DNA of 64,000 bases, from the NCBI GenBank assembly GCA_031398745.1, contig JANNNX010000054.1, forward strand, positions 41,097 through 105,096, in the 5' to 3' direction. How positions within the stretch are numbered: the stretch's first letter is position 1; the number at the start of each line of letters is the position of its first letter. A program made the translations under genes and the position numbers. Below the pieces are notes generated by a model that saw only the letters and a list, made by a program, of their open reading frames with translations, was not told the DNA's origin and did not search any database. Below are positions 57,247 to 64,000 of this stretch, one piece after another. The DNA is from JANNNX01 sp031398745 (lineage in GTDB: Bacteria > Actinomycetota > Acidimicrobiia > Acidimicrobiales > CADCSY01).

Positions 57247-57806
57247 GCTTCGACGGGCCGATACCCCGTCGGTGGGTCGGCGGCCGGGTCTCGGACGTCG
57301 ATCTCGACCTGGCCTCGTTGGGCGATCGCGGCCTGGCCGCGGCGATCGGCGAAGGTCGCCGCGACGCGCTGGCCCAGGCGTATGAGCGTCATGGCGGCCG
57401 GGTGCACGACCTGGCTCGACAGCTCTGCGGGCCCGACCATGCCGATGAAGTCGTCCAGGACGTGTTCCTGGGGCTGTGGCACGCCCCTGGGCGCTTCGAC
57501 CCCCGCCGGGGCTCGCTGAGCGCGTACCTGATGGTCCAGACCCGGACCCGGGCGGTCGACCTGTTGGGCGGTGATGCCTCCTGGCGCACGAGCGAGGATG
57601 CCTGGCAACTACTGGCCCAACTTCCGACCGAGGAGCGCGACGCGGTCCTACTCGCCTGTCTCACGGGGCGCACCTACCACCAGGTGGCCGAGCTGCTCGG
57701 CCTGCCCACGTCCACCGTCACTGCCCGGATCCGCTCCGGGTTGCGACGACTGGGCACCCTCATGGCCACTGCAGGACCGTCGTCCCGCGGCCTTCGTCGT
57801 ACCTGA
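57243..57806 (+). CDS. ECF-type RNA polymerase sigma factor
   Basis: 187 residues. Region 2: LAQAYERHGGRVHDLARQLC, ADEVVQDVFLGLWHAPGRFD, RRGSLSAYLMVQTRTRAVDL; region 4: LLAQLPTEERDAVLLACLTG, RTYHQVAELLGLPTSTVTAR and IRSGLRRL as the recognition helix. Start assigned to TTG at 57243, overlapping the previous stop (TTGA); apparent valines further in are GTC and not starts. No anti-sigma factor gene is adjacent; the STAS and GAF modules upstream may supply the control. Confidence 0.87.
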   Translation: MSFDGPIPRRWVGGRVSDVDLDLASLGDRGLAAAIGEGRRDALAQAYERHGGRVHDLARQLCGPDHADEVVQDVFLGLWHAPGRFDPRRGSLSAYLMVQTRTRAVDLLGGDASWRTSEDAWQLLAQLPTEERDAVLLACLTGRTYHQVAELLGLPTSTVTARIRSGLRRLGTLMATAGPSSRGLRRT

Positions 57807-57899
57807 CCCGGGCGTCGCGGGCGTCGACCGCGGCTGTCACGATGACAAGAGACCCGCTGCCTCCGGGCAGCACGCCCTCGACCCGGAGGATCCATCCCC

Positions 57900-58574
57900 A
57901 TGGGCCACGACGTGACCATCCAGGCCAGCGACGGCCACTCGCTCGGCGCCTACCGCGCGGAACCCGACCGGGCGCCGATCGGAGGCCTGGTGGTGATCCA
58001 GGAGATCTTCGGCGTCAACCGCCACATCCGCTCGGTCGTCGATCGCTTCGCAGCCGACGGCTACGTCGCCATCGCCCCGGCCCTCTTCGACCGGGTGCGG
58101 ACCGGCGTCGAACTGGACTACGACCCCGACGGCGTGCAGGCCGGGTTCGCGGTCATGCAGGAGCTCGACCTCGACCAGGTGATGCTCGACCTTCGGGCCG
58201 CGGTCGACGCCGTCGCCGACGTCGGCCGGGTCGGCGTCGTCGGCTATTGCTTCGGCGGATCCATGGCGGCCCGAGCCTCCATCGAGATGGCCGACGTGGT
58301 CTCGTGCGCGGTCGGCTACTACGGAGGCGGGGTCGCCCAGCTGGTCGAGCGCCGGCCACAGATCCCGCTGCTGCTCCACTTCGGAGCGGAAGACCACGCC
58401 ATCCCGGCCGAGACGGTCGATGCCGTTCGCCAGGCCTGGCCCGAGGTGCCGGTGCACGTCTACCCGGGCGCCGGCCACGGCTTCAACTGCGACCTGCGGG
58501 CCAGCTACCACCCGGCCTCCGCCGCCCTCGCCCTCGAACGAACCCTCGCCTTCCTGGCCGCCAACCTCAGCTGA
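57900..58574 (+). CDS. Dienelactone hydrolase family protein
   Basis: 224 residues, alpha/beta hydrolase. LVVIQEIFGVNRHIRSVVDR at the start, nucleophile cysteine in GVVGYCFGGSMAARASIE, the acid in LLLHFGAEDHAIPAETVDA and histidine in VYPGAGHGFNCD: the C-D-H triad of dienelactone hydrolases rather than a serine. Hydrolyses cyclic lactones in aromatic degradation in characterised members, but no such pathway is adjacent here. ATG at 57900. Its end overlaps the convergent gene by eight bases. Confidence 0.9.
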   Translation: MGHDVTIQASDGHSLGAYRAEPDRAPIGGLVVIQEIFGVNRHIRSVVDRFAADGYVAIAPALFDRVRTGVELDYDPDGVQAGFAVMQELDLDQVMLDLRAAVDAVADVGRVGVVGYCFGGSMAARASIEMADVVSCAVGYYGGGVAQLVERRPQIPLLLHFGAEDHAIPAETVDAVRQAWPEVPVHVYPGAGHGFNCDLRASYHPASAALALERTLAFLAANLS

Positions 58575-59379
58575 GTGGGCGCTCGCCCGGCGCGCCGGGC
58601 GAAGCCACGGGAGCATCGACGTCGACCCCGACGCCGTAGTCCCACAGCTCGAGCTGCACCTTGTCGAGGACGTCCACCACCGGCTGGCCCCCGACGGCAC
58701 GGATCCGCACCGCCGGCGCCTCGGTCCCGATCCGCCGGGCCCGCCCCCCGCCATCGAGCCATACCCAGACCGTGCCTGAGCTGCGACCTCCGAGGGCCGC
58801 CACATCGACGCCCGCCTCGGCCAGAGGCCGGAGGTCGACGGTCAGCGCGTAGCGCTCGACCGGTCCGTCACGCACCACGGTCGACTCGAGCCGTTGGAGG
58901 TCCCCAACCACCGCCTGGAGCAGCTCGGGGAGCTCGACCACCTCGTACTGCCAGCTCCAGAGCCGCTGGGCCGCTTCCAGGGGACGGTCGAGCGGTCCCT
59001 GGTCGTCGGACACCCAACCTTCCGCTCCGCCGGTCGGTGACAGCCGACGCTCGTAGCGCTGCCCGTCGACCAGCCTCACCTCGCTCCGCTCAACCTGATC
59101 GTCGCCGTCCCGGGCGACCCGCACCGAACCTTCCGCCCGCTCTTCGACGAAGTCGACCCGCCCCCGCTCCCGGCGGCGCTCGGTCACGGTGCCGACGGCG
59201 GCTTCGACCTCGACGCGGCTGTTGAACGCGTAGCGAGCTCGCCCAGCCGCCTCGGTGGCGAGCCCGGCGGCCGCCGTGTCCGCCGAGGTCGGACCCCCGG
59301 ACAGGGCCATGGCGCTCGTCGCCAGCGCCGCCGCCACCGAGACGGCCAAGGGGAGGAACCCGCGACGGGACCGGCGCAC
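58567..59379 (-). CDS. Exported protein of unknown function
   Basis: 270 residues. Signal sequence RRSRRGFLPLAVSVAAALAT followed by ATSAMA, likely Sec or Tat exported with no lipobox. The mature part is beta-rich: RARYAFNSRVEVEAAVGTVT, RGRVDFVEERAEGSVRVARD, LVDGQRYERRLSPTGGAEGW, ERYALTVDLRPLAEAGVDVA, resembling the half-barrel of LppX/LolA-like lipoprotein carriers, which is only a guess. Convergent with the dienelactone hydrolase. Confidence 0.7.
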   Translation of the reverse strand: MRRSRRGFLPLAVSVAAALATSAMALSGGPTSADTAAAGLATEAAGRARYAFNSRVEVEAAVGTVTERRRERGRVDFVEERAEGSVRVARDGDDQVERSEVRLVDGQRYERRLSPTGGAEGWVSDDQGPLDRPLEAAQRLWSWQYEVVELPELLQAVVGDLQRLESTVVRDGPVERYALTVDLRPLAEAGVDVAALGGRSSGTVWVWLDGGGRARRIGTEAPAVRIRAVGGQPVVDVLDKVQLELWDYGVGVDVDAPVASPGAPGERPLS

Positions 59380-59421
59380 CGGCGGAGCGTAGGCAGCGGG
59401 CCCCCGTCCCGGGCATCGACC

Positions 59422-59907
59422 TCAGGTGGCGAGGTCGCGTCCCAGGTGACCGGTGCGCAGGAACCGGCGTCGGCGCTCGGGGTCACGAAGCCCGAACCGG
59501 CGCCAGGCCCAGGCGAGCCCAGCCAGGCCCGCCAGCTCGAGCGGCAGGTTCCACCAGCCGCGGGCGATCGAGGGCAGCTGGCCGTCGCCCAGGTCGAGGC
59601 CGAACGCGGGCCACCAGAACACCTGGGTGTCTCGCCAGGCCCCGTCGAACACCAGGTGCAGGAACAGCCCGAAGCTGCCGGCCAGCAGCCCCCGGCGGGC
59701 CTGGCGGTGTCCCCGGGTGGCCAGCATCACCCCACCGAGGACGACCGCGCACCCGGCCACCGAGTGCAACACCGCGGGGCCGCCGGTGAGCCCGTCGACC
59801 ACGTCCGCCACCAGCGCACCCGCCACCAGGAACCGGAGATCGAAGGCCGGATCGTGCAGGACGACCCAGGCCGTCACCACCGCGGCGCCCGCGAACCAGA
59901 AGAGCAC
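59422..59907 (-). CDS. Integral membrane protein, possibly metal-dependent-hydrolase-like
   Basis: 161 residues with four helices: FWFAGAAVVTAWVVLHDPAF, FLVAGALVADVVDGLTGGPA, SVAGCAVVLGGVMLATRGHR, LLAGSFGLFLHLVFDGAWRD. The LHSVAG and LHLVFDGAW motifs with the following W/F-rich loop recall YdjM/DUF4184-type membrane hydrolases, which keep paired His/Asp; the match is partial. GTG at 59907 lies two bases past the zinc-ribbon gene stop, so the pair is cotranscribed. Confidence 0.65.
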   Translation of the reverse strand: MLFWFAGAAVVTAWVVLHDPAFDLRFLVAGALVADVVDGLTGGPAVLHSVAGCAVVLGGVMLATRGHRQARRGLLAGSFGLFLHLVFDGAWRDTQVFWWPAFGLDLGDGQLPSIARGWWNLPLELAGLAGLAWAWRRFGLRDPERRRRFLRTGHLGRDLAT

Positions 59908-59909
59908 GC

Positions 59910-60629
59910 TCAGCGCACCAGGATCCGACCGCACTCCTCGTGGTGGACCACCGCGTCGGCCGGGGCCCGCCGGATGCGGCTCAGCTCTCCCGCCGGCAGG
60001 CTGAGGTGGCATCCGAGGCAGCGATCACCCTCGAGGCGGGCGACGGCCACACCGCCGAGCCGCGACCGCAGCACCTCGTACTCGGACCGAAGCTCGGCCG
60101 GCACCACCGCGGCCGCCTCGACGCGGGTGGCCTCGAGCTGAGCCAGTTGGCTGTCGATCTCGGCCTCCGACTCGGCGATCGCCCGGTCGAGGGCCGCCAG
60201 TTCAGCCAGCACCGCGGTCCGGTCGGCGACGAGCTGCGCGACTTCCGCCGCCAGCGGCTCGCCGCGCTCCATGACCTCGAGCACCTGGTCCTCGATCGAG
60301 GAGACGTGGGCCCGCAGCGACGCCACCTCGTCCTGGATGGCGGCCAGCTCACGAGGGGAGGTCACGGTGCCCGAGTACAACCGGCCGTCCTCGGCGACCG
60401 CCCGGGCGTCGAGCGAGGCCACCTCGTCCTCCAACCGGCGCTGGGCCCGGGCCAGCTCCGCGGTCTCGCCCTGACGGACCTCGAGCCGCTGGTCGAGCTC
60501 GGCCAGGGCGCGAACCCGGCCGGCTCGGGCGCCTCGTTCGGGCAGCGCCTCCCGGCGGTGACGGAGCTGGTCGGCGCGGGTGTCGAGCTCCTGTAGCTCG
60601 AGGAGGGTCGCTCCCGCCAGGTCGTCCAC
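59910..60629 (-). CDS. Coiled-coil protein with C-terminal C4 zinc ribbon
   Basis: 239 residues. A long coiled coil (LLELQELDTRADQLRHRREA; LAELDQRLEVRQGETAELAR; YSGTVTSPRELAAIQDEVAS) precedes the zinc ribbon DRCLGCHLSLPAGELSRIRR ... ECGRILVR. The YSGxVxSPRELxALQxE motif is diagnostic of the CdsZ/PF02591 family, found across bacteria with roles in translation or RNA processing proposed. The GTG at 60629 starts the helical region; an upstream GTG at 60662 follows a TAACGA box and is a serious alternative. Confidence 0.85.
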   Translation of the reverse strand: MDDLAGATLLELQELDTRADQLRHRREALPERGARAGRVRALAELDQRLEVRQGETAELARAQRRLEDEVASLDARAVAEDGRLYSGTVTSPRELAAIQDEVASLRAHVSSIEDQVLEVMERGEPLAAEVAQLVADRTAVLAELAALDRAIAESEAEIDSQLAQLEATRVEAAAVVPAELRSEYEVLRSRLGGVAVARLEGDRCLGCHLSLPAGELSRIRRAPADAVVHHEECGRILVR

Positions 60630-60709
60630 CCCCGCAGTCTCGCGGACATCCGCGGTCGCCACGTCGTCGGTCGTTAGGGTTGCGGCCGCGGGCGGGGGGA
60701 GGTGACGCT

Positions 60710-60898
60710 GTGTCCACGATGATCGGTTCATTCCTCGCGCTGAACGTCGGCTTCTTGCTCGGCTGCTGGTGGGCAGCCAGCCGAGGCCGCCGTCCGGTAC
60801 TCAGCCCCGACGGCCACGACCGGACGATCGACCTGCGAGACCGGCCGGCGCCCGAACGGCCCCGGCGGACACCGCTGCTCCACCGGGTCCACCACTAG
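60710..60898 (+). CDS. Small single-pass membrane protein
   Basis: 62 residues: one N-terminal helix (IGSFLALNVGFLLGCWWAAS) then a basic, proline-rich cytosolic tail ending LLHRVHH. GTG at 60710 has a strong GGGGAGGTG site five bases upstream, the main reason to accept it. Divergent from the zinc-ribbon gene and convergent with the MMPL gene. Function unknown. Confidence 0.55.
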   Translation: MSTMIGSFLALNVGFLLGCWWAASRGRRPVLSPDGHDRTIDLRDRPAPERPRRTPLLHRVHH

Positions 60899-60920
60899 GT
60901 CGGCGACCCCGGGGCGTCGC

Positions 60921-63092
60921 TCAGACCGAGGCGCCCTCGTCGGCGAGTAGTGCGGCCAGCTCCGCCTCCACCGCGTCAGCCCCCTCGATGTGGACCTCGG
61001 GCAGGAGCCGGGAGAGCCAGGTCGGCATCCACCAGTTGGCGTCGCCCAGCAGCTCCATGGTCGCCGGTACCAGGACCATGCGCACGATGGTGGCGTCGAC
61101 CAGTACGGCCGTGGCCAGGCCGAGGCCGATCTGCTTGATGAACACGCTCGGGTCGAAGATGAAGACCCCGAAGACGAACACCATGATCGCCGCCGCCGCA
61201 GTGATGACCCGGGCGGTGGCGGCCAGGCCGTCGGCCACCAACGCCCCGTTGTCACCGGTGCGCAGGTACTCCTCCCGGATGCGGGACAGCAGGAATACCT
61301 CGTAGTCCATCGAGAGGCCGAAGAGGATGGCGAACATGATCATCGGGATGAACGCCGGCACCGGCGTCTCGGGGATGTTCAGCAGGTCGCCGAACCACGA
61401 CCCACTCACCGCGTAGGACATGACCCCGTAGGCCGCGGCGATCGACAGCAGGTTCATGATCGCGGCCTTGAGCGCCACCAGGGGTGAGCGGAAGACGGTC
61501 ATCAGCAGCAGGAACGACAGCAGCACCACCGCCCCGATGAACAGCGGCAACCGCTCGGAGATGTAGTTGCTCTGGTCGATCGACACCGCGGTGAAGCCAC
61601 CCACCTTGACCTCGACCCCGGAGTCGCCGACGGCGGCCGGGATCACCTCGTCGCGCAGTGTGTGCACCAGAGTCTCGGTGGCCGACTCCTGGGGCTTGGT
61701 CTCGGGGTAGACGTTGATGATGGCGGCATCGCCGTCGGGGTTGGGGTTGGCCTCGGTGGCGAAATCGACGCCGTCGGTGGCCTGGGCCGACTCGGTGAGC
61801 GAGGCCAGTACGGCGTCGGTGTCTTCGGCCCCCCGCAGATCGACCACCAGCACCAGCGGTCCGTTGTAGCCGTCGCCGAATCCCTCGCTCAGCAGGTCGT
61901 AGGCCCGGCGCGAGGTCTGGTCGGTGGCGTTGTTGCCGTCGTCCGGGAAGCCGAAGCGCAGGTCGAAGAGCGGCACCGTGAGGAGCAGCAGCACGGCCGC
62001 CCCGCCGACGAACGCCGGCCACGGGCGGCGCTGGACGATCCGGCTCCACCGGTACCAGAAGGCGTGCTCGCCCTGGTGGTCGGCCCGTCCGGTGAAGGGG
62101 ACCTTCAAGCGGTCGATGGTCCGGCCGACGAAGCCGAGCATGGCCGGCAGCAGGGTGAGCGACGCGGCCAGTACCACCAGCACCGCGATCACCGCCGACG
62201 CGGCCACCCCGTGGAGGTACGACAGGCCCATGGTCAGCATGCCGAGCAGCGAGATGACGACCGTGCCGCCGGCGAAGAGCACGGCCCGCCCCGCGGTGCC
62301 CATGGCGGTGGCCGTGGCCTCGCGGGGGCTCATTCCTGCGCTCAGGCCGCTCCGGTAGCGGGTGATGATGAACAGCGCGTAGTCGATGCCGACCCCGAGG
62401 CCGATCATGACCGCCACCGTGCTGGCCCACTCGGGGGTCTCGAAGATGTGGCTGGCGGCCACCCCCAGGGTGGAGCCGATGGCCAGGCCGAACACCGCGG
62501 TCAGCAGCGGGAGGCCCATGGCCAGCACTGAGCCGAAGGCCAGCAGGAGGACGAAGACCGCGAAGAGCAGGCCGATCGCCTCCGACCCCACCGAACTCTC
62601 GTTCACCAGGCTGGAGACATCGACCTGGAGCCCGTCGCGGTTGGCGTTCTCCACTGCACCGATGATCTCGTCGGTGGTCTCGATCGGGATGCTGTCGAAG
62701 GTTCCGTCGAAGTTGACGGTGGCGTAGGCGATCGGCGCGTCGGTGCTCACCTGGTTGGCACCGGCCTCGTCGTACGGGCTGACCACGCTGGCCACGTGCG
62801 GGACGGCCGCCAGCTCAGCGAGCAGGGACTCGACATCGGCCTGCACCCCGGCCTCGTCGATGCCGTCGTCGGCCTTGAACACCACGTTCACCGAGTCGCC
62901 ACCCTGGCTCGGAAAGCGCTCGCCCAGCAGCTCGTAGGCCTCGGTGGCCTCGGCCCCCGGCGTCTGGTAGCTGGCCCGGTAGTCGGCCGGGAAAGCGCTA
63001 CCGAGCGCGAACACGCCGAAGAGGGCGACGAACCACCCGAGCAGCACCAGCCGGCGCCGTCGGTAACAGATGTCGGCGAGCCGGATCAGCAT
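60921..63092 (-). CDS. MMPL family (RND-type) transporter
   Basis: 723 residues with twelve predicted helices in two halves. Each half holds the family motif: GLGVGIDYALFIITRYRSGL in the first, GLSMDYEVFLLSRIREEYLR in the second, plus large periplasmic loops (SYQTPGAEATEAYELLGERF; AIAYATVNFDGTFDSIPIET). Proton-driven export of lipids or hydrophobic toxins is known in the family. ATG at 63092 with GGAGGA six bases upstream. The divergent MarR gene and shared inverted repeat (63148-63169) suggest drug- or lipid-responsive control. Confidence 0.92.
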   Translation of the reverse strand: MLIRLADICYRRRRLVLLGWFVALFGVFALGSAFPADYRASYQTPGAEATEAYELLGERFPSQGGDSVNVVFKADDGIDEAGVQADVESLLAELAAVPHVASVVSPYDEAGANQVSTDAPIAYATVNFDGTFDSIPIETTDEIIGAVENANRDGLQVDVSSLVNESSVGSEAIGLLFAVFVLLLAFGSVLAMGLPLLTAVFGLAIGSTLGVAASHIFETPEWASTVAVMIGLGVGIDYALFIITRYRSGLSAGMSPREATATAMGTAGRAVLFAGGTVVISLLGMLTMGLSYLHGVAASAVIAVLVVLAASLTLLPAMLGFVGRTIDRLKVPFTGRADHQGEHAFWYRWSRIVQRRPWPAFVGGAAVLLLLTVPLFDLRFGFPDDGNNATDQTSRRAYDLLSEGFGDGYNGPLVLVVDLRGAEDTDAVLASLTESAQATDGVDFATEANPNPDGDAAIINVYPETKPQESATETLVHTLRDEVIPAAVGDSGVEVKVGGFTAVSIDQSNYISERLPLFIGAVVLLSFLLLMTVFRSPLVALKAAIMNLLSIAAAYGVMSYAVSGSWFGDLLNIPETPVPAFIPMIMFAILFGLSMDYEVFLLSRIREEYLRTGDNGALVADGLAATARVITAAAAIMVFVFGVFIFDPSVFIKQIGLGLATAVLVDATIVRMVLVPATMELLGDANWWMPTWLSRLLPEVHIEGADAVEAELAALLADEGASV

Positions 63093-63147
63093 GGGAAATC
63101 CTCCGATGAGGGGTGGCCGGGACGGGACGGCCGAGATCTCTTGGCGG

Positions 63148-63169
63148 CTAAGATGCTCGGGAATCTAAG
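63148..63169. promoter_or_regulatory. Inverted repeat between MMPL and MarR genes, candidate MarR operator
   Basis: CTAAGAT (63148-63154) and ATCTAAG (63163-63169) form an inverted repeat with one mismatch across an eight-base centre, a spacing suited to a MarR dimer. It lies between the two divergent starts; the MarR gene has AGGAG at 63171-63175. Confidence 0.5.
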
Positions 63170-63183
63170 CAGGAGCCCCCCGC

Positions 63184-63663
63184 ATGTCAATCGCCCCCCC
63201 CAACCGACAACGCCTCCTCGACTCGCTCAGCCGGGACATGGGCCGGGACATGAGCGCGGCCGTGCTGCACTTCCACCAATCGGTGGCCGATCAGGTCGGG
63301 CTCAACGCCGCCGACCTCAAGTCCTTCGACCTGGTGCAGCGGTTCGGGCCGCTCACCGCCGGCCGCATGGCCGAGCTCACCGGCCTCAGCACCGGGGCCA
63401 TCACCTCGGTCATCGACCGCCTCGAGGACGCCGGCTTCGTTACCCGCAGCCGCGACGAGCACGACCGCCGCCGGGTCATCGTCGAGGTCGTGGCCGACGG
63501 CAAGCAGCTCGAAGTGGCTCGCCACTACGAGGAGATGTGCGAGGCCTGGACGACCCTGCTCGAGACCTATGACGATCGGGAGCTGGTGCTCATCCACGAC
63601 TTCCTCGAACGCAGCATCGCCATGCTCCAGCTCGAGACCGTCGCGCGCCGCGCCGTGGGCTGA
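63184..63663 (+). CDS. MarR family transcriptional regulator
   Basis: 159 residues: dimer helix RDMSAAVLHFHQSVADQVGL, winged helix LTAGRMAELTGLSTGAITSV, IDRLEDAGFVTRSRDEHDRR with the family DxRR wing, then a C-terminal helical pair. No cysteine-based redox sensor. Likely represses the divergent MMPL exporter gene and itself until a ligand binds. ATG at 63184. Confidence 0.9.
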   Translation: MSIAPPNRQRLLDSLSRDMGRDMSAAVLHFHQSVADQVGLNAADLKSFDLVQRFGPLTAGRMAELTGLSTGAITSVIDRLEDAGFVTRSRDEHDRRRVIVEVVADGKQLEVARHYEEMCEAWTTLLETYDDRELVLIHDFLERSIAMLQLETVARRAVG

Positions 63664-63690
63664 CCCCGACGGGCCCGGCCGCGGCCAGGA

Positions 63691-64000
63691 TCAGCGAAGG
63701 ATCGCGATCAGCACGGTCAGGCTGACGACGCTGAGCAGCGTCGAGAGCACGACCGCTCGAACACCCAGCTCCGGGCGAGCCCCGAGCTGGCTGGTGAGCA
63801 CTGTGGCCATGACCGCGGTGGGCATGCCGGCCATCATGATCGAGGTCTTGGCGGTCACCCCGCCGAGACCCAGCGCGGCGGCCGCCGGCCACGCCACCAG
63901 CGGACCGACGACCAGGCGGTTGACCGAGGCGGCGACCGGCTCGGCCAGGTCGTCGAAAGACGGCACTCGGAACTGCAGACCGAGCACGACCAGCATGCAG
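63691..64000 (-). CDS. AEC (auxin efflux carrier) family transporter, C-terminal part
   Basis: The last ~103 residues are inside the window; the rest lies beyond its right edge. Helices LVVGPLVAWPAAAALGLGGV, SIMMAGMPTAVMATVLTSQL and AVVLSTLLSVVSLTVLIAIL with the MxAGMPTAV motif are typical of the C-terminal half of the AEC/membrane transport family. Substrate unknown. Converges with MarR (27 bases between stops). Confidence 0.8.
   Translation of the reverse strand, partial: CMLVVLGLQFRVPSFDDLAEPVAASVNRLVVGPLVAWPAAAALGLGGVTAKTSIMMAGMPTAVMATVLTSQLGARPELGVRAVVLSTLLSVVSLTVLIAILR

Overview
The window is very GC-rich bacterial chromosome, densely coded on both strands, with many 4-base ATGA/GTGA stop-start overlaps and frequent GTG starts. 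Gene content is actinobacterial: an mtrA-mtrB-lpqB-type cluster, DUF3040, PimB-like and Ppm1-like mannosyl-transfer enzymes, GAF-ANTAR regulators, a PPi-type phosphofructokinase and many apparently leaderless -10 promoters. The overall gene mix fits a deep-branching actinobacterium such as class Acidimicrobiia; that placement is inference, as no 16S gene or tRNA is present.

Layout. 1-3.5 kb: start of mraZ (dcw cluster, running off the left edge) with a sigma70-type promoter, a lipoate-protein-ligase-like gene, an HNH gene overlapping menC, and small unknowns. 3.5-9.3 kb: ROK kinase; MoxR / DUF58 / transglutaminase operon; DUF3040. 9.4-14.5 kb: dinB with ppm1, PIG-L deacetylase, threonine aldolase and an IMPase. 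14.5-18.9 kb: mtrA-mtrB-lpqB-like cluster, a hairpin terminator and two exported ferritin-like proteins. 19-28.6 kb: a long minus-strand block (pfkA, ACT protein, alaC, ROK kinase, eRF1/Vms1-like protein, SRPBCC, pimB-like GT4, septum-formation-like protein, trpD). 28.7-34.4 kb: glycerol-kinase-like gene, acyltransferase, and IclR / iodotyrosine-deiodinase-like nitroreductase / HisC-like operon. 34.5-38 kb: small genes interspersed with a palindromic intergenic repeat family (five copies), a frameshifted gene and an ArsR operon with two operator copies.

38-45.2 kb is one of two striking regions: an AlkZ-like glycosylase-family gene followed by a compact nurA-herA-mre11-rad50 operon, the archaeal-type DNA end-resection set, with all key motifs visible. 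45.2-46.2 kb holds a tyrosine phosphatase gene, followed by the RNase P RNA gene rnpB.

46.5-54.7 kb is the second: a genomic island inserted at the 3' end of rnpB. The rnpB 3' end is repeated at 52.0 kb (attL/attR), arm-type repeats with 11-bp spacing lie near both ends, and a tyrosine integrase beside attL has lost its catalytic C-terminus. Cargo between the att sites consists of a PIN+HNH gene pair and a convergent AlbA_2 (Schlafen-like) + helical R-x4-H protein pair. Just outside attR lie a PD-(D/E)XK-like protein, whose decayed partial copy sits next to the broken integrase, and another HNH protein. These look like nuclease-based defence cargo, but no gene is a recognised defence system.

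54.9-64 kb returns to core chromosome: two GAF-ANTAR regulators (one fused to STAS) with a small partner and an ECF-like sigma factor, dienelactone hydrolase, an exported unknown, a zinc-ribbon coiled-coil protein, a MarR/MMPL divergent pair with a shared inverted repeat, and the end of an AEC transporter gene cut by the window edge.
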